A DNA stretch of 44,146 nt from an uncultured Acidobacteriia bacterium. GTDB lineage: Bacteria > Acidobacteriota > Terriglobia > Bryobacterales > Bryobacteraceae. Both the position numbers and the translations under genes were made by a program. Position 1 is the stretch's first letter. Every line of letters begins with the position of its first letter. The stretch is taken from positions 1 through 44,146 of the forward strand of contig CAIVVT010000258.1 in assembly GCA_903909435.1 (NCBI GenBank). Reading direction: 5' to 3'. The notes under the pieces are model-generated. The model was not told where the DNA came from and made no database searches. It saw nothing but the letters and a program-made list of their open reading frames with translations. Positions 15,599-23,742 of the stretch are shown one piece after another.

Positions 15599-16372
15599 AT
15601 GAGTGAACTGCCGCAGGCCAATCTGCGCGTGGTCCTGATCGAGCCCCGCAACCCTCTGAACATAGGCGCCGCGGCGCGGGCCATGTCCAACTTCGGATTC
15701 CTCGACCTGCGGCTCGTGAAGCCCTACGACGTTGCGTTCCGCGAGGCCGTATCCGCCGTCGGTGCGGGACAAGTCATGGAAAGCGCCCGCGTTTACGTCA
15801 CCCTTGCCGAAGCGCTGGAGGGTGTCTCGCTAGTAGTCGGCGCGACAGGCATCGGCAACCGCCAGTTCCACCACCCGCTTTACCGGTTGGAGCGTGGCGG
15901 CCGGATGTTGAAGCGCCACCTGGCCGCCGCGCCCGCCGCCCTGCTGTTCGGCTGCGAGAAGTTTGGGCTATCCAATGACGATCTGAGCCACTGCCACTAC
16001 CTGGTGCACATCCCGACGCGGGCCGAGCACGATTCGATGAATCTGGGCCAGGCCGTGGCGCTGTGCCTGTACGAACTCGCACGCGCACCGATGGCCGCCC
16101 GGCAGTTGCCCGGCGCGGCGGAATTGGCTCCGGGCGAGGAGGTGGAGCGCTTCACCCAACTCCTCTTGAAGTTGCTCGAAGAGTCGGGCTACAGCGAATT
16201 CGCGCCCGGTCCGGCGACGGTTGAGAAGGCGCGCAGGTTGGTGCGGCGCCTGTCGCTCCGTAGCGGCGATGTGAATCTGTGGATGGGGATCCTACGGCAG
16301 GCGTTGTGGCGCATGAGAAAGGAAACCGCTGCGCCCTCGGCTGATTCGGCCATTCCGCAAGACACGATCTGA
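15599..16372 (+). CDS. TrmH-family (TrmJ-like) RNA 2'-O-ribose methyltransferase
   Basis: A 257-residue SPOUT methyltransferase using S-adenosylmethionine, most like TrmJ, which methylates the ribose at position 32 of tRNAs. Motif 1 is VVLIEPRNPLNIGAAARAMSNFG with the conserved Asn and Arg; the knot motifs are LLFGCEKFGLSND and HIPTRAEHDSMNLGQAVALC. The C-terminal extension (about 80 residues, VEKARRLVRRLSLRSGDVN) matches TrmJ proteins. The ATG at 15599 is placed directly before the conserved core; the open frame reaches back into the repeat cluster and is not used. The target position is inferred from the family. Confidence 0.88.
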   Translation: MSELPQANLRVVLIEPRNPLNIGAAARAMSNFGFLDLRLVKPYDVAFREAVSAVGAGQVMESARVYVTLAEALEGVSLVVGATGIGNRQFHHPLYRLERGGRMLKRHLAAAPAALLFGCEKFGLSNDDLSHCHYLVHIPTRAEHDSMNLGQAVALCLYELARAPMAARQLPGAAELAPGEEVERFTQLLLKLLEESGYSEFAPGPATVEKARRLVRRLSLRSGDVNLWMGILRQALWRMRKETAAPSADSAIPQDTI

Positions 16373-16419
16373 TATGGGTCGAATCCGGGGCGAAGCCCCT
16401 TTGCTATTCTGTTTCTGCA

Positions 16420-16641
16420 ATGACCAAGGTACAAGTTACTTACCATCTGGATGGACCGGTGGACGAGGCCGTGATGGAGAGCATCGACAAACTCCACGGC
16501 GCATATGGGCTCCAGGTGGTCCAACTGAGCCCGGCGTTGGACTCGCTGTTCGTGCAATATGACGCCACCCGGATGGGCCTCGACGACCTGGACCGGGTGC
16601 TGCATTCGGCCGGACTAGCCGTCCGCCGGGTTGCCGCCTGA
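16420..16641 (+). CDS. Small ferredoxin-fold-like protein, unknown function
   Basis: A 73-residue acidic protein (MTKVQVTYHLDGPVDEAVME...). The predicted order beta-alpha-beta-beta-alpha-beta resembles a heavy-metal-associated (HMA) fold, but the CxxC metal-binding pair is missing, so it is not a standard copper chaperone. It lies 47 bases after the methyltransferase and 25 bases before the MscS start. No strong ribosome binding site is seen, so confidence that it is expressed is moderate. Confidence 0.6.
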   Translation: MTKVQVTYHLDGPVDEAVMESIDKLHGAYGLQVVQLSPALDSLFVQYDATRMGLDDLDRVLHSAGLAVRRVAA

Positions 16642-16666
16642 CACCGCTTCCGCCGGGGAACGGCCC

Positions 16667-17785
16667 ATGCTGACAGTACTCGCATTAACCGACACCGATT
16701 CGGTGCCCCGGATTATCCGGCTTTGGGCCGAGTGGCACGGCGCGTGGCGCTTCCTGCTTGTCTTCGGCTTCATGTTGGGCGTCGCCTGGGTGCTGAAGAC
16801 ACTGCTTTTCAAAGCGTTGAACCGCCTGGCTGGCAACACGGCAACCAATTTGGACGACACCCTGTTGGGCGCCCTCCAATGGCCTGCCCGCTACTGGGTG
16901 GTGCTCTCCGCGCTGGTCACCGCTGTGGCGGATCTCGATGAACGAGACGTGCCCGTGCGCATCGCCCACGGCTTTTCGCAAGCCATTCTGATCCTGTTCG
17001 TGATCTCGATGGCGCTGGCCATCGCCCGCGTCAGCATCGTGCTGTTGCAGCATTCCATGGGGCGCAGCGCCACGGGCATCCAGATCACCACGTTGACCAA
17101 GACGCTGATCCGGGTGTTCTGGGGCGTTCCGGCCGCGCTCATCATCCTGCGGCAGGCCTTCAGTTTCGAAATCACTCCCTGGCTGGCCACCCTCGGCGTC
17201 GGCGGCATTGCGGTCTCTCTGGCGCTCAAAGACACGCTCGCCAACGTGTTTTCCGGCTTCTATGTCAGCCTCTCCGGGCAATTGCACAAGGGCGACTACA
17301 TCCGCCTGCAGGACCCGTCCGTCGAGGGCTACGTCGCGGATATCCAATGGCGCGTGACCACGTTGCGAACGCTGGCCAACAATCTGATCCTGATTCCCAA
17401 TTCAAAGCTGTCGGAAGCCGTTCTGACCAACCTGAGCCAGCCTGCGAAGACCCTCAGCGTCGGCATTTCGTATGGGGTGGATTACGCCACGGATCTGGAA
17501 CTGCTCGACCGTGTGGTGATCGAGGAGGTGAAGAATGCGATCGGCCAGATCCCAGGGTTGCTGGCCACGCCGGAACCAAGCAACCGGCTGAACCCGGGCT
17601 TCGGCGATTCCGCCTTGAACTTCACGCTGAATGTTGGCGTCACCGAAGTCGAGTCGCAATTCGCGGTCACGGATCTGCTGCGGCGGCGATTGTTGAAACG
17701 TTTCCGCGCCGAGGGGATCCGCCTCCCGTTCCCGACTCGCAGCGTCCAGATTATCCAGCCCGACACGCCCGGCTCCACGGCTTGA
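16667..17785 (+). CDS. MscS-family small-conductance mechanosensitive channel
   Basis: A 372-residue inner-membrane protein with several N-terminal helices and then the MscS core. The pore-lining helix and beta domain read LATLGVGGIAVSLALKDTLANVFSGFYV, HKGDYIRLQD and VADIQWRVTTLRTLANNLILIPNSKL. The C-terminal vestibule domain (ISYGVDYATDLELLD...) is complete. The family releases solutes under osmotic downshift. ATG at 16667 follows GGGGAA; an in-frame TTG at 16631 would add 12 residues and overlap the small upstream gene. No regulatory domain is attached. Confidence 0.9.
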   Translation: MLTVLALTDTDSVPRIIRLWAEWHGAWRFLLVFGFMLGVAWVLKTLLFKALNRLAGNTATNLDDTLLGALQWPARYWVVLSALVTAVADLDERDVPVRIAHGFSQAILILFVISMALAIARVSIVLLQHSMGRSATGIQITTLTKTLIRVFWGVPAALIILRQAFSFEITPWLATLGVGGIAVSLALKDTLANVFSGFYVSLSGQLHKGDYIRLQDPSVEGYVADIQWRVTTLRTLANNLILIPNSKLSEAVLTNLSQPAKTLSVGISYGVDYATDLELLDRVVIEEVKNAIGQIPGLLATPEPSNRLNPGFGDSALNFTLNVGVTEVESQFAVTDLLRRRLLKRFRAEGIRLPFPTRSVQIIQPDTPGSTA

Positions 17786-17937
17786 CCTGAGATTGGGCGT
17801 CAAACCCCGGCCACTCCTCACATTTCGATAACCCGGTGGAACTCCTGCAGTTTCAACGGGATCAGCCGAGGCGATGCTGTTGCGCATTTGAAATCATGCG
17901 CCTGCGCATGGTACCTTGGGAGTGTTCGTCGTGGTGC

Positions 17938-18014
<77 letters not shown>

Positions 18015-18106
18015 CTCGAATCCCTCCTGATCGCCGCTCACCCCATTAGTTGAATTCTCCTGCCGCTCCTGCTCCCTTGCCCGGCCGCGCAGTGTACGAT
18101 GGGGCC

Positions 18107-18406
18107 ATGCACCCGCTAGGCACCCAGCCGACCGTTCAGGTCCAGAACACCGAGGATTACCGCGACAATTACGCCAATAGCGTGCAGGTGCGCGCGAGCC
18201 TTTGGGACTTCTTTCTGCTCTTCGGGACTGTCCAGCAGGCTTCGCCCGAAGAAGTCAACGTAAAGAATTACCAGGGCGTGTACTTGAGCCCGCAGCAGGC
18301 CAAGGCGTTGTCGAACGTGCTGGCTCAGAACATCCAGCAGTATGAGGCGACGTTCGGCGAGATCAACCTGCAGCCGCAGAGCGGGGAGCCACGGGTCCTG
18401 CAGTAA
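18107..18406 (+). CDS. DUF3467 family protein
   Basis: A 99-residue soluble protein. The sequence DNYANSVQVRASLWDFFLLFG, then VYLSPQQAKALSNVLAQNIQQYEATFGEI, is the pattern I know from DUF3467, a small family of unknown function. The ATG at 18107 starts the conserved part; the frame extends upstream without support. It lies between tRNA-Asp and gatB. Confidence 0.8.
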   Translation: MHPLGTQPTVQVQNTEDYRDNYANSVQVRASLWDFFLLFGTVQQASPEEVNVKNYQGVYLSPQQAKALSNVLAQNIQQYEATFGEINLQPQSGEPRVLQ

Positions 18407-18526
18407 ATGGCCGGTGCAAATGAGCGATTCAACCGGCACTTTACCGGGTGACGCACGGTGCGCGCCGCCGGTACGGACCGACCGGAAGCGGCGGCTCCGG
18501 GCGGCCGTCCTACAATAAGAAGATCC

Positions 18527-20005
18527 ATGTCTTCCTCCGCTCCGACCCTCGCCACTCCGGAGATGATCGCCCGGTACGAAACGGTGATCGGCCTCGAAGT
18601 GCACTGCCAGCTTGCGACCAGCACCAAGATATTCTGCAACTGCCCGATCGAGTTCGGCTCGGCGCCGAACACGAACGTGTGCCCGGTTTGCCTGGGCATG
18701 CCGGGCGCGCTGCCGGTGCTCAGTCGTCACGCGGTGGAACTCGCCATCCAGGCCAGCCTGGCGCTGAATTGCCAGGTGCGCGGCGCTTCGATCTTCGCAC
18801 GCAAGAACTACTTCTATCCAGACTTGCCAAAGGGCTATCAAATCTCGCAGTACGACCGACCGCTCTCCGAGCACGGCTGGCTGGACGTTGTTGCCGACGG
18901 CACGCCCAAGCGCATCGGCATCACGCGCGTTCACATGGAAGACGACGCCGGCAAAAGCACGCACGACGGCTATCGCGACAGCGACGATTACACATACGTG
19001 GATTTGAATCGCACCGGCGCGCCGCTGATCGAGATTGTTTCCGAGCCCGTTATGCGTAGCTCCGAGGAGGCGTTCCAATACCTCACCGAGATGAAGCAGA
19101 TCCTGCAATACGTTGGCGTCTCGGCCTGCGACATGGAGAAAGGCCAACTGCGCTGCGACGCCAATGTCAGCGTTCGTCCGCGAGGGCAGCAGGAACTGGG
19201 CACCAAGGCCGAGTTGAAGAACCTGAACTCGTTCCGGTTCGTGAAACAGGCCATCGACTACGAGGTCGCTCGGCAGGTCGCGTTGATCGAATCGGGCGAG
19301 AAGATCAGGCAGGAAACGCGCCTCTACAATGTCGATCTGGGTGAGACGTTTGCCATGCGCAGCAAGGAGCAGGCGCACGACTATCGCTACTTCCCCGAGC
19401 CTGATTTGCTGCCGCTGAAGATCTCGGACGAGTGGCTCTCCGGGGTCCGCGCCGCCATGCCTGAGCTCCCCACGGCCAAACGCAAACGCTTTGTCGAGGA
19501 ATTTGGCCTGAGCGAATACGACGCCCAGGTGCTCACTCAGACGCGTGCCATGGCCGAGTTCTACGAGACCGTGGCGGGCGCATCCGGCAATCCCAAACTG
19601 GCCGCCGGGTGGACTTCCGTCGAACTGATGAGCCTGTTGAAAGCCGATGGCAAAGAGATCGATCAGTCCCCGGTCCCGGCCGTCCGGCTGGCCGAACTGG
19701 TGAGCTTGATTGCCAGGGGCGAACTCACCGGCAAGATCGCCAAGGACGTGCTGCCGAAGATGTATAAGACCGGCGATTCGGCGCAGGCCATCGTGGAACG
19801 CGAGGGGCTGAAGGCGATCTCCGACACCGGCGCGCTCGAGAAGATTGCCGACGAAGTGATCGCCAACAACCCGAAGCAAGTTGAGCAATACCGCGGCGGG
19901 AAGACCAGCGTGCTCGCCTTCTTTGTCGGCCAATTGATGAAGGCTACGCGCGGCCAAGCCGATCCGCCGACGGCCAGCGAGATCCTCAAGCGCAAGCTAG
20001 GGTAG
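18527..20005 (+). CDS. gatB: Aspartyl/glutamyl-tRNA amidotransferase subunit B
   Basis: A 492-residue subunit of the GatCAB amidotransferase, which converts Glu-tRNA(Gln) or Asp-tRNA(Asn) to the amidated form in the cytoplasm. GatB is the kinase/transamidase part. It has YETVIGLEVHCQL, the zinc-type cysteines in FCNCP and VCPVCLGMPG, FARKNYFYPDLPKGYQISQY, and the C-terminal helical YqeY-like tail ending ASEILKRKLG. Length is normal. gatA and gatC are not next to it, so the complex is encoded at separate loci. The proximity to tRNA-Asp is probably coincidental. Confidence 0.96.
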   Translation: MSSSAPTLATPEMIARYETVIGLEVHCQLATSTKIFCNCPIEFGSAPNTNVCPVCLGMPGALPVLSRHAVELAIQASLALNCQVRGASIFARKNYFYPDLPKGYQISQYDRPLSEHGWLDVVADGTPKRIGITRVHMEDDAGKSTHDGYRDSDDYTYVDLNRTGAPLIEIVSEPVMRSSEEAFQYLTEMKQILQYVGVSACDMEKGQLRCDANVSVRPRGQQELGTKAELKNLNSFRFVKQAIDYEVARQVALIESGEKIRQETRLYNVDLGETFAMRSKEQAHDYRYFPEPDLLPLKISDEWLSGVRAAMPELPTAKRKRFVEEFGLSEYDAQVLTQTRAMAEFYETVAGASGNPKLAAGWTSVELMSLLKADGKEIDQSPVPAVRLAELVSLIARGELTGKIAKDVLPKMYKTGDSAQAIVEREGLKAISDTGALEKIADEVIANNPKQVEQYRGGKTSVLAFFVGQLMKATRGQADPPTASEILKRKLG

Positions 20006-20037
20006 GCTCGCGGCTGCTACTCCACACTGGAAGCGGG

Positions 20038-20814
20038 ATGATGACATTTCACTGCGTTGCAGAACGCCTTCTGCCGGTGCTGCTTTTATCGTTCGCGGCA
20101 TGGGCTGAAGCCCCGCCAGCGACGGCCATCCGCTGGCAGTTCGGTCCGCGCACACTGACGCTGTCCGGCTTGGGCGCGCTGCCTTTGCCGGGCGGCATGA
20201 TCTCCGCCGACCGCGCGGAGACGCGGCGTTTTCTTGAGGCCACCGGCAATCCGCCGGCCGGGGACGAGATCGCAATCGCCGCGCCCGCCAATATCGATTG
20301 GTTTCTGGTCTTCAGCTTCGACGAATTCAAGAAACTGGGTTTGGAGCATCCACAGCCGACCGTCGACGAGATCGTGGCCGCCTTGAAACGAGGCAATTCG
20401 GAAACGAATCAGGCACGCAAGAGAGCGGGGCGCGAGACGCTCGATCTGCTGGGCTGGCGCGCCAAGCCGAGCTACGACCCCAAGACGTTTCGCCTGGAGT
20501 GGAGCATCGACACGCAGGAGAGCGGCGGACGCCGCAATGCCAACCGCTTCTGGCTGCTGCTGACTCGCAATGGCGTACTGACGATAGAGCTGGTCACCGA
20601 ACAGCCGCGCTATGCAGCCGCTAGCCAGAGTGCGAGCGCACTGCTCGCGAAACTAGGCATCGCGGAGCAGGAAGCGTACGACAATCCTGATGAGAAGAAC
20701 TGGCTGACCATCGTTTTCGCGGTCTGCGCGGCGCTGCTACCCGCGGCTGGTTTCGTCTGGCTGTTCTTTTGGGAACGCCGCAAGAAGCGGGGGCAAGCCG
20801 CGTCCGGGCTGTGA
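20038..20814 (+). CDS. DUF2167 family membrane protein
   Basis: A 258-residue protein with an N-terminal signal (LLPVLLLSFAAWAEAPP) and a C-terminal transmembrane helix (WLTIVFAVCAALLPAAGFVWLFFW) followed by a basic tail, RRKKRG. The middle (DWFLVFSFDEFKK, AALKRGNSETNQARKRAGRE, LDLLGWRAKPSYD, FRLEWSID) fits DUF2167, a family of unknown function. A second ATG at 20041 is possible. The gene starts 32 bases after gatB and may be read through from it. Confidence 0.75.
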   Translation: MMTFHCVAERLLPVLLLSFAAWAEAPPATAIRWQFGPRTLTLSGLGALPLPGGMISADRAETRRFLEATGNPPAGDEIAIAAPANIDWFLVFSFDEFKKLGLEHPQPTVDEIVAALKRGNSETNQARKRAGRETLDLLGWRAKPSYDPKTFRLEWSIDTQESGGRRNANRFWLLLTRNGVLTIELVTEQPRYAAASQSASALLAKLGIAEQEAYDNPDEKNWLTIVFAVCAALLPAAGFVWLFFWERRKKRGQAASGL

Positions 20815-20816
20815 GC

Positions 20817-20907
20817 GTGGTGGTGCGAGGGCGCTTCGGCGCCCGCTCAAGATACTCATGCGAGTCATGGAGGCCCCGCGCGGCTCGGGGAGCCTCCCCA
20901 CCACCAC
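20817..20907. repeat. Cloverleaf-like structured intergenic element
   Basis: A perfect 9-base outer stem GTGGTGGTG / CACCACCAC (20817-20825, 20899-20907) encloses three hairpins: GGGCGC-TTCG-GCGCCC (20829-20844), ACTC-ATGC-GAGT (20854-20865), and a long GC stem (20869-20878 with 20886-20897, two-base bulge). It fills the gap between the convergent DUF2167 and RidA genes, ending 5 bases from the RidA stop. It could be a two-way terminator or a palindromic repeat element; T-runs are absent. Confidence 0.7.
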
Positions 20908-20911
20908 TGAC

Positions 20912-21298
20912 CTACGCGACGGGCTTGTAGGCGATGCAGTCGATCTCGACCTTCATGGTCGGGTCGGCAAAGGCGACCGCGACGGTCGTGCGCGTCGGTC
21001 GCGTTTCGTCGAAGAACTCGCGATAGACCTCGTTCATGGCCGCGAAGTCGTCGCCGTATTTCAAGAAGACGCTCACCTTCACCACGTCGCTCAACGAAGC
21101 GCCCGCCGCCTCAAGCAGTCGCTTGATGTTGTTGAGAGTCATACGCGTTTCATGCTGAATGTCGCCGTAACTCATCTGGTCGGTGGCCGGGTCAACCGTC
21201 CCCTGCCCAGCAACGAAAACGAAGTCTCCGGCGCGAATCACCGGAGTATATGGACCGCGGGGTTTGGGAGTGCCTTCAGGGAAGATTCTTTCGATCAT
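20912..21298 (-). CDS. RidA / YjgF family enamine-imine deaminase
   Basis: A 128-residue protein of the RidA family, which hydrolyses reactive enamine/imine intermediates released by PLP enzymes. Matching segments are PRGPYTPVIRAGDFVFVAGQG near the start, TLNNIKRLLEAAGASLSDVVKVSVFL in the middle and TRTTVAVAFADPTMKVEIDCIA at the end. The catalytic Arg of the family falls in the RPTRTTVAV segment. ATG at 21298 gives the usual length; an in-frame ATG at 21316 adds six residues. Confidence 0.9.
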   Translation of the reverse strand: MIERIFPEGTPKPRGPYTPVIRAGDFVFVAGQGTVDPATDQMSYGDIQHETRMTLNNIKRLLEAAGASLSDVVKVSVFLKYGDDFAAMNEVYREFFDETRPTRTTVAVAFADPTMKVEIDCIAYKPVA

Positions 21299-21375
21299 TG
21301 ATCTAGCGTAGTGCATCTCAGGCTTGGAATGGGCCTAGAATCCAGGCGTAGTCCTGGCTCACACTCCGCGCAAGG

Positions 21376-21402
21376 AAAGAGCCCCGCCGGGCGGAGCTCT
21401 TT
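21376..21402 (-). terminator. Terminator after the NYN-LOTUS gene
   Basis: A 12-base stem (aaagagccccgc with gcggagctcttt, one mismatch) and a 3-base loop lie beyond the stop at 21477. A and T runs at the two ends allow termination on either strand. Confidence 0.7.
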
Positions 21403-21428
21403 AATCACAACAAGAAAGCGCTGATACA

Positions 21429-21454
21429 ACCGCTCCCTCACGTTCGCGGCTCCG
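21429..21454. repeat. REP-like half-copy, copy D
   Basis: The core cgctccctcacgttcgcggc matches the arm of the palindromes at 10256, 11810 and 15391. It is followed by a short imperfect inverted copy (CGGAGCGGCTCCG). It sits 23 bases from the stop of the NYN gene. Confidence 0.7.
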
Positions 21455-21476
21455 ACCGGAGCGGCTCCGCTCGGGC

Positions 21477-22919
21477 TTATTCCGGCTTCTTGCGCCGGGG
21501 AACCGGCGTGCGCCGAGGCTTAGAGGAAGTATTCCCGTCCGCGGCCTTTTTGCGCGGAGCGGCACGCTTGCGCGTGACCTTGGGCGGTTCGTCCACCACG
21601 GGGATTTCTCCCGATGCGGTGGGCTGGCCCCGGACGATCGGCTGTTTGAAGTCGTGCTCGGTGAGCAATTCTTCTTCGGCCTTGGCCTTCTCCGGGAGTG
21701 CCGGCGGATAAAACTCCGCGCCCAGGAACACATTCAAACCAGCTTCGGGATGTGGTTCGACGCGCACAACGGTCTTGTCCTGAGCGAAGTTGAGGAATTC
21801 CGCGAACCCCTGGAAGCCGTAGTTCTTGTGGTCGAAGCCGGGGTGCTCTTCCTTCATCCAGGCCTCGAGGTCGGCGGCCCGCTGGCCGGCTTCCTCGAAC
21901 TCCAGACGGTGGATTTCCAGCACGTCGCGGAGTTGCGGCAGCGCCTCTTCCGGCCGCGGCATTGGTTTGTCGTGGAAGCCGGATCCGCGCCGCTCGATGT
22001 AATAGCGGCCGCCCGTGCCCTTCACGTTGATCAGTTCCGCGCGCTTCAACTTGTCGATGAATTCGGAGAAGCTGCGCGCGCCGTAAGCGCTCTCCGTGAA
22101 CGCCGAGTCAAGCTGCAGCATGGTCGATTTCAGGAGTCCAAGCTGCGGCTGGACGTTGCGGCGTTCCAGCACTTGAAGCGCACGCTCCACCAGCGGCATC
22201 GTCAGCTCAAGGTCCAGCGGAGCAGGCCGCGCCTGCACGTTCTGGTCTCGCTGCTGCGCTTCCGTCTGTCGTCGCTCTTCGCGTTCGCGACGGCGTTCGT
22301 CGCGGTCGCGCCGCCGTCCCCGGTCACGGTCGCCGCCGCGGTCCATTCCCTCGCGCGAGCGCTCGGCCTGGTCGGACGGTTCCCCGTCGGCCACCGGGGT
22401 TCCACCGGCGAGCGGCGCCAGCGGTTGCACGGCGTGTACGTGAGACGTCTCCAGGTTGAGCAGCGACTCGAAGCTGATGAACTCGTGGCAATTCTGCTGC
22501 AGGATGGTCGAAGTGAAGGCCTTGCCGCCCACCACGAACACGGTCTTCCCGTACTCCTTCAGCTTGTTGACCAGCGGGATGAAGTCACTATCGCCGCTGA
22601 TGATGGCGAACGCGTTCACGTGATCGTGCGTGAAGGCCATCTCCAGCGCGTCTAAGGCCAGGTTGATGTCCGCGCCATTCTTGTCGCCGCGCGGCGAGGG
22701 AATGCGCTGGACCATCTGGACGGCGTTTTCCGCCATCTGGCGCGTCGCGCCCTCCTGCCGGCTCCAGTTGGCGTAGGCGAACTTGGCTACCAAGTCTCCT
22801 CGCTCTTTGAGCGAATCTAATACCAGCGACACGTCGAATTCGCGCCGCAATGTCGATTTAACGCCGATTTCGATGTTGTCGTAATCGACAAATACGGCGA
22901 TGTTCAGTCTCTCTTGCAT
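21477..22919 (-). CDS. NYN-domain putative RNase with two LOTUS (OST-HTH) domains
   Basis: A 480-residue cytoplasmic protein. The N-terminal PIN-like NYN domain (about 1-160) shows the acidic residues in AVFVDYDNIEIG, NGADINLALDALE and ISGDSDFIPLVNKL expected of a metal-dependent RNase. A highly charged Arg/Asp/Glu linker (about 185-235) follows. Two winged-helix LOTUS-like segments are next: roughly 240-315 (VERALQVLERRNVQ...RSFSEFIDKLKRAELI...RYYI) and 325-405 (NYGFQGFAEFLNFAQ). The tail is Lys/Arg/Pro-rich (KVTRKRAAPRKKAAD). NYN plus LOTUS architecture is known in bacteria and is thought to bind and cut RNA, but this protein's target is unknown. The gene is divergent from the adenosyltransferase gene. 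Confidence 0.85.
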   Translation of the reverse strand: MQERLNIAVFVDYDNIEIGVKSTLRREFDVSLVLDSLKERGDLVAKFAYANWSRQEGATRQMAENAVQMVQRIPSPRGDKNGADINLALDALEMAFTHDHVNAFAIISGDSDFIPLVNKLKEYGKTVFVVGGKAFTSTILQQNCHEFISFESLLNLETSHVHAVQPLAPLAGGTPVADGEPSDQAERSREGMDRGGDRDRGRRRDRDERRREREERRQTEAQQRDQNVQARPAPLDLELTMPLVERALQVLERRNVQPQLGLLKSTMLQLDSAFTESAYGARSFSEFIDKLKRAELINVKGTGGRYYIERRGSGFHDKPMPRPEEALPQLRDVLEIHRLEFEEAGQRAADLEAWMKEEHPGFDHKNYGFQGFAEFLNFAQDKTVVRVEPHPEAGLNVFLGAEFYPPALPEKAKAEEELLTEHDFKQPIVRGQPTASGEIPVVDEPPKVTRKRAAPRKKAADGNTSSKPRRTPVPRRKKPE

Positions 22920-22991
22920 GTGGGCTTTGCCTGAATTGGCTACTCCAAGTATAAACCCTGAATTGCAAGCGATTTACAATCAAAGAGACGC

Positions 22992-23618
22992 ATGAGCGAA
23001 AAGCCTTACAACGAACCTCGCCTGACCCTCAACCGGATCTACACCCGAACCGGCGATTCCGGTGAGACTGCACTGGTCAGCGGAGAGCGTGTTCCGAAGG
23101 ACCATTTGCGCATCGAGTGCTACGGCACGGTAGACGAATTGAATGCCTTCGTAGGGTTGGCGTGCCAGAGCGCGTCGGAACTCGCGGCGGTCTCACCCGC
23201 ACTCGGCGAGTTGTGCGAGATCCTGGTGCGAGTTCAGCACGAGCTCTTCAACCTGGGATCCGTGCTGGCCACCATGCCAGGGAAGTTGATGCCGCGGCAG
23301 GCGCGCATCACTGAGCAAGAGATCTGCACGCTCGAAGCGGAGATTGACCGCTGTAACGCCACCGTGCCCGCTCTGAAGAGCTTCGTCCTTCCGGGCGGCT
23401 CCCGGTTGAATGCCGAATTGCACGTTTGCCGGACGGTGTGCCGCCGTGCCGAGCGACTGGCCGTCGCGCTGTCCCATGAGAGCGGCGTGGACCCGCTCGG
23501 AGTCCGTTACTTGAACCGTCTCAGCGATGCGCTGTTCGTCTACAGCCGCTGGGCTAACCACCTGCTGGGCTTGCCGGAAGTCCTGTGGGAGCCTAACCGG
23601 GCATCGTCCGCGCGCTGA
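22992..23618 (+). CDS. PduO-type cob(I)alamin adenosyltransferase
   Basis: A 208-residue enzyme that transfers the adenosyl group of ATP to cob(I)alamin, making coenzyme B12. It shows the N-terminal IYTRTGDSGETALVSGERVPK ATP-binding motif, YGTVDELNAFVGLA, RVQHELFNLGSVLA, and CRRAERLAVAL with YLNRLSDALFVYSRW at the end. Length and motifs are normal. No B12-dependent mutase gene is adjacent. AAAGAGA lies before the ATG. Confidence 0.93.
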   Translation: MSEKPYNEPRLTLNRIYTRTGDSGETALVSGERVPKDHLRIECYGTVDELNAFVGLACQSASELAAVSPALGELCEILVRVQHELFNLGSVLATMPGKLMPRQARITEQEICTLEAEIDRCNATVPALKSFVLPGGSRLNAELHVCRTVCRRAERLAVALSHESGVDPLGVRYLNRLSDALFVYSRWANHLLGLPEVLWEPNRASSAR

Positions 23619-23657
23619 GATCTCGTCCGCGCGCAGATCGATAACACCATTGAACAG

Positions 23658-23730
23658 GCGGGTGCGAACGATCCGCTATCCTGGTAACTAGATACTCCTG
23701 ATCGTCCGGCAGGGTATCGCAGGCACCCGC
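23658..23730 (+). promoter_or_regulatory. Structured 5' leader of the exchanger gene
   Basis: An 8-base perfect outer stem GCGGGTGC / GCACCCGC (23658-23665, 23723-23730) and a 6-base inner stem ACGATC / GATCGT (23668-23673, 23700-23705) enclose further possible pairing. The outer 3' arm ends two bases before the GAGG ribosome site (23733-23736) of the gene at 23743. This layout fits a cis-acting RNA that controls translation. It does not match a riboswitch class I can name. Confidence 0.45.
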
Positions 23731-23742
23731 CCGAGGCACGTT

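Noticed and set aside
17895-17910. Short palindrome upstream of tRNA-Asp (catgcgc inverted) as an attachment site
   Set aside because: No copy is found at or beyond the tRNA 3' end and no integrase gene is nearby.
18116-19957. Long minus-strand open frame (613 codons) opposite gatB
   Set aside because: It mirrors gatB codon structure in GC-rich DNA and has no recognisable domain; gatB is certain.
20829-20844. GGGCGC-TTCG-GCGCCC hairpin as a simple rho-independent terminator
   Set aside because: It has no T-run and is part of a larger closed fold (20817-20907), so it is described as one structured element instead.
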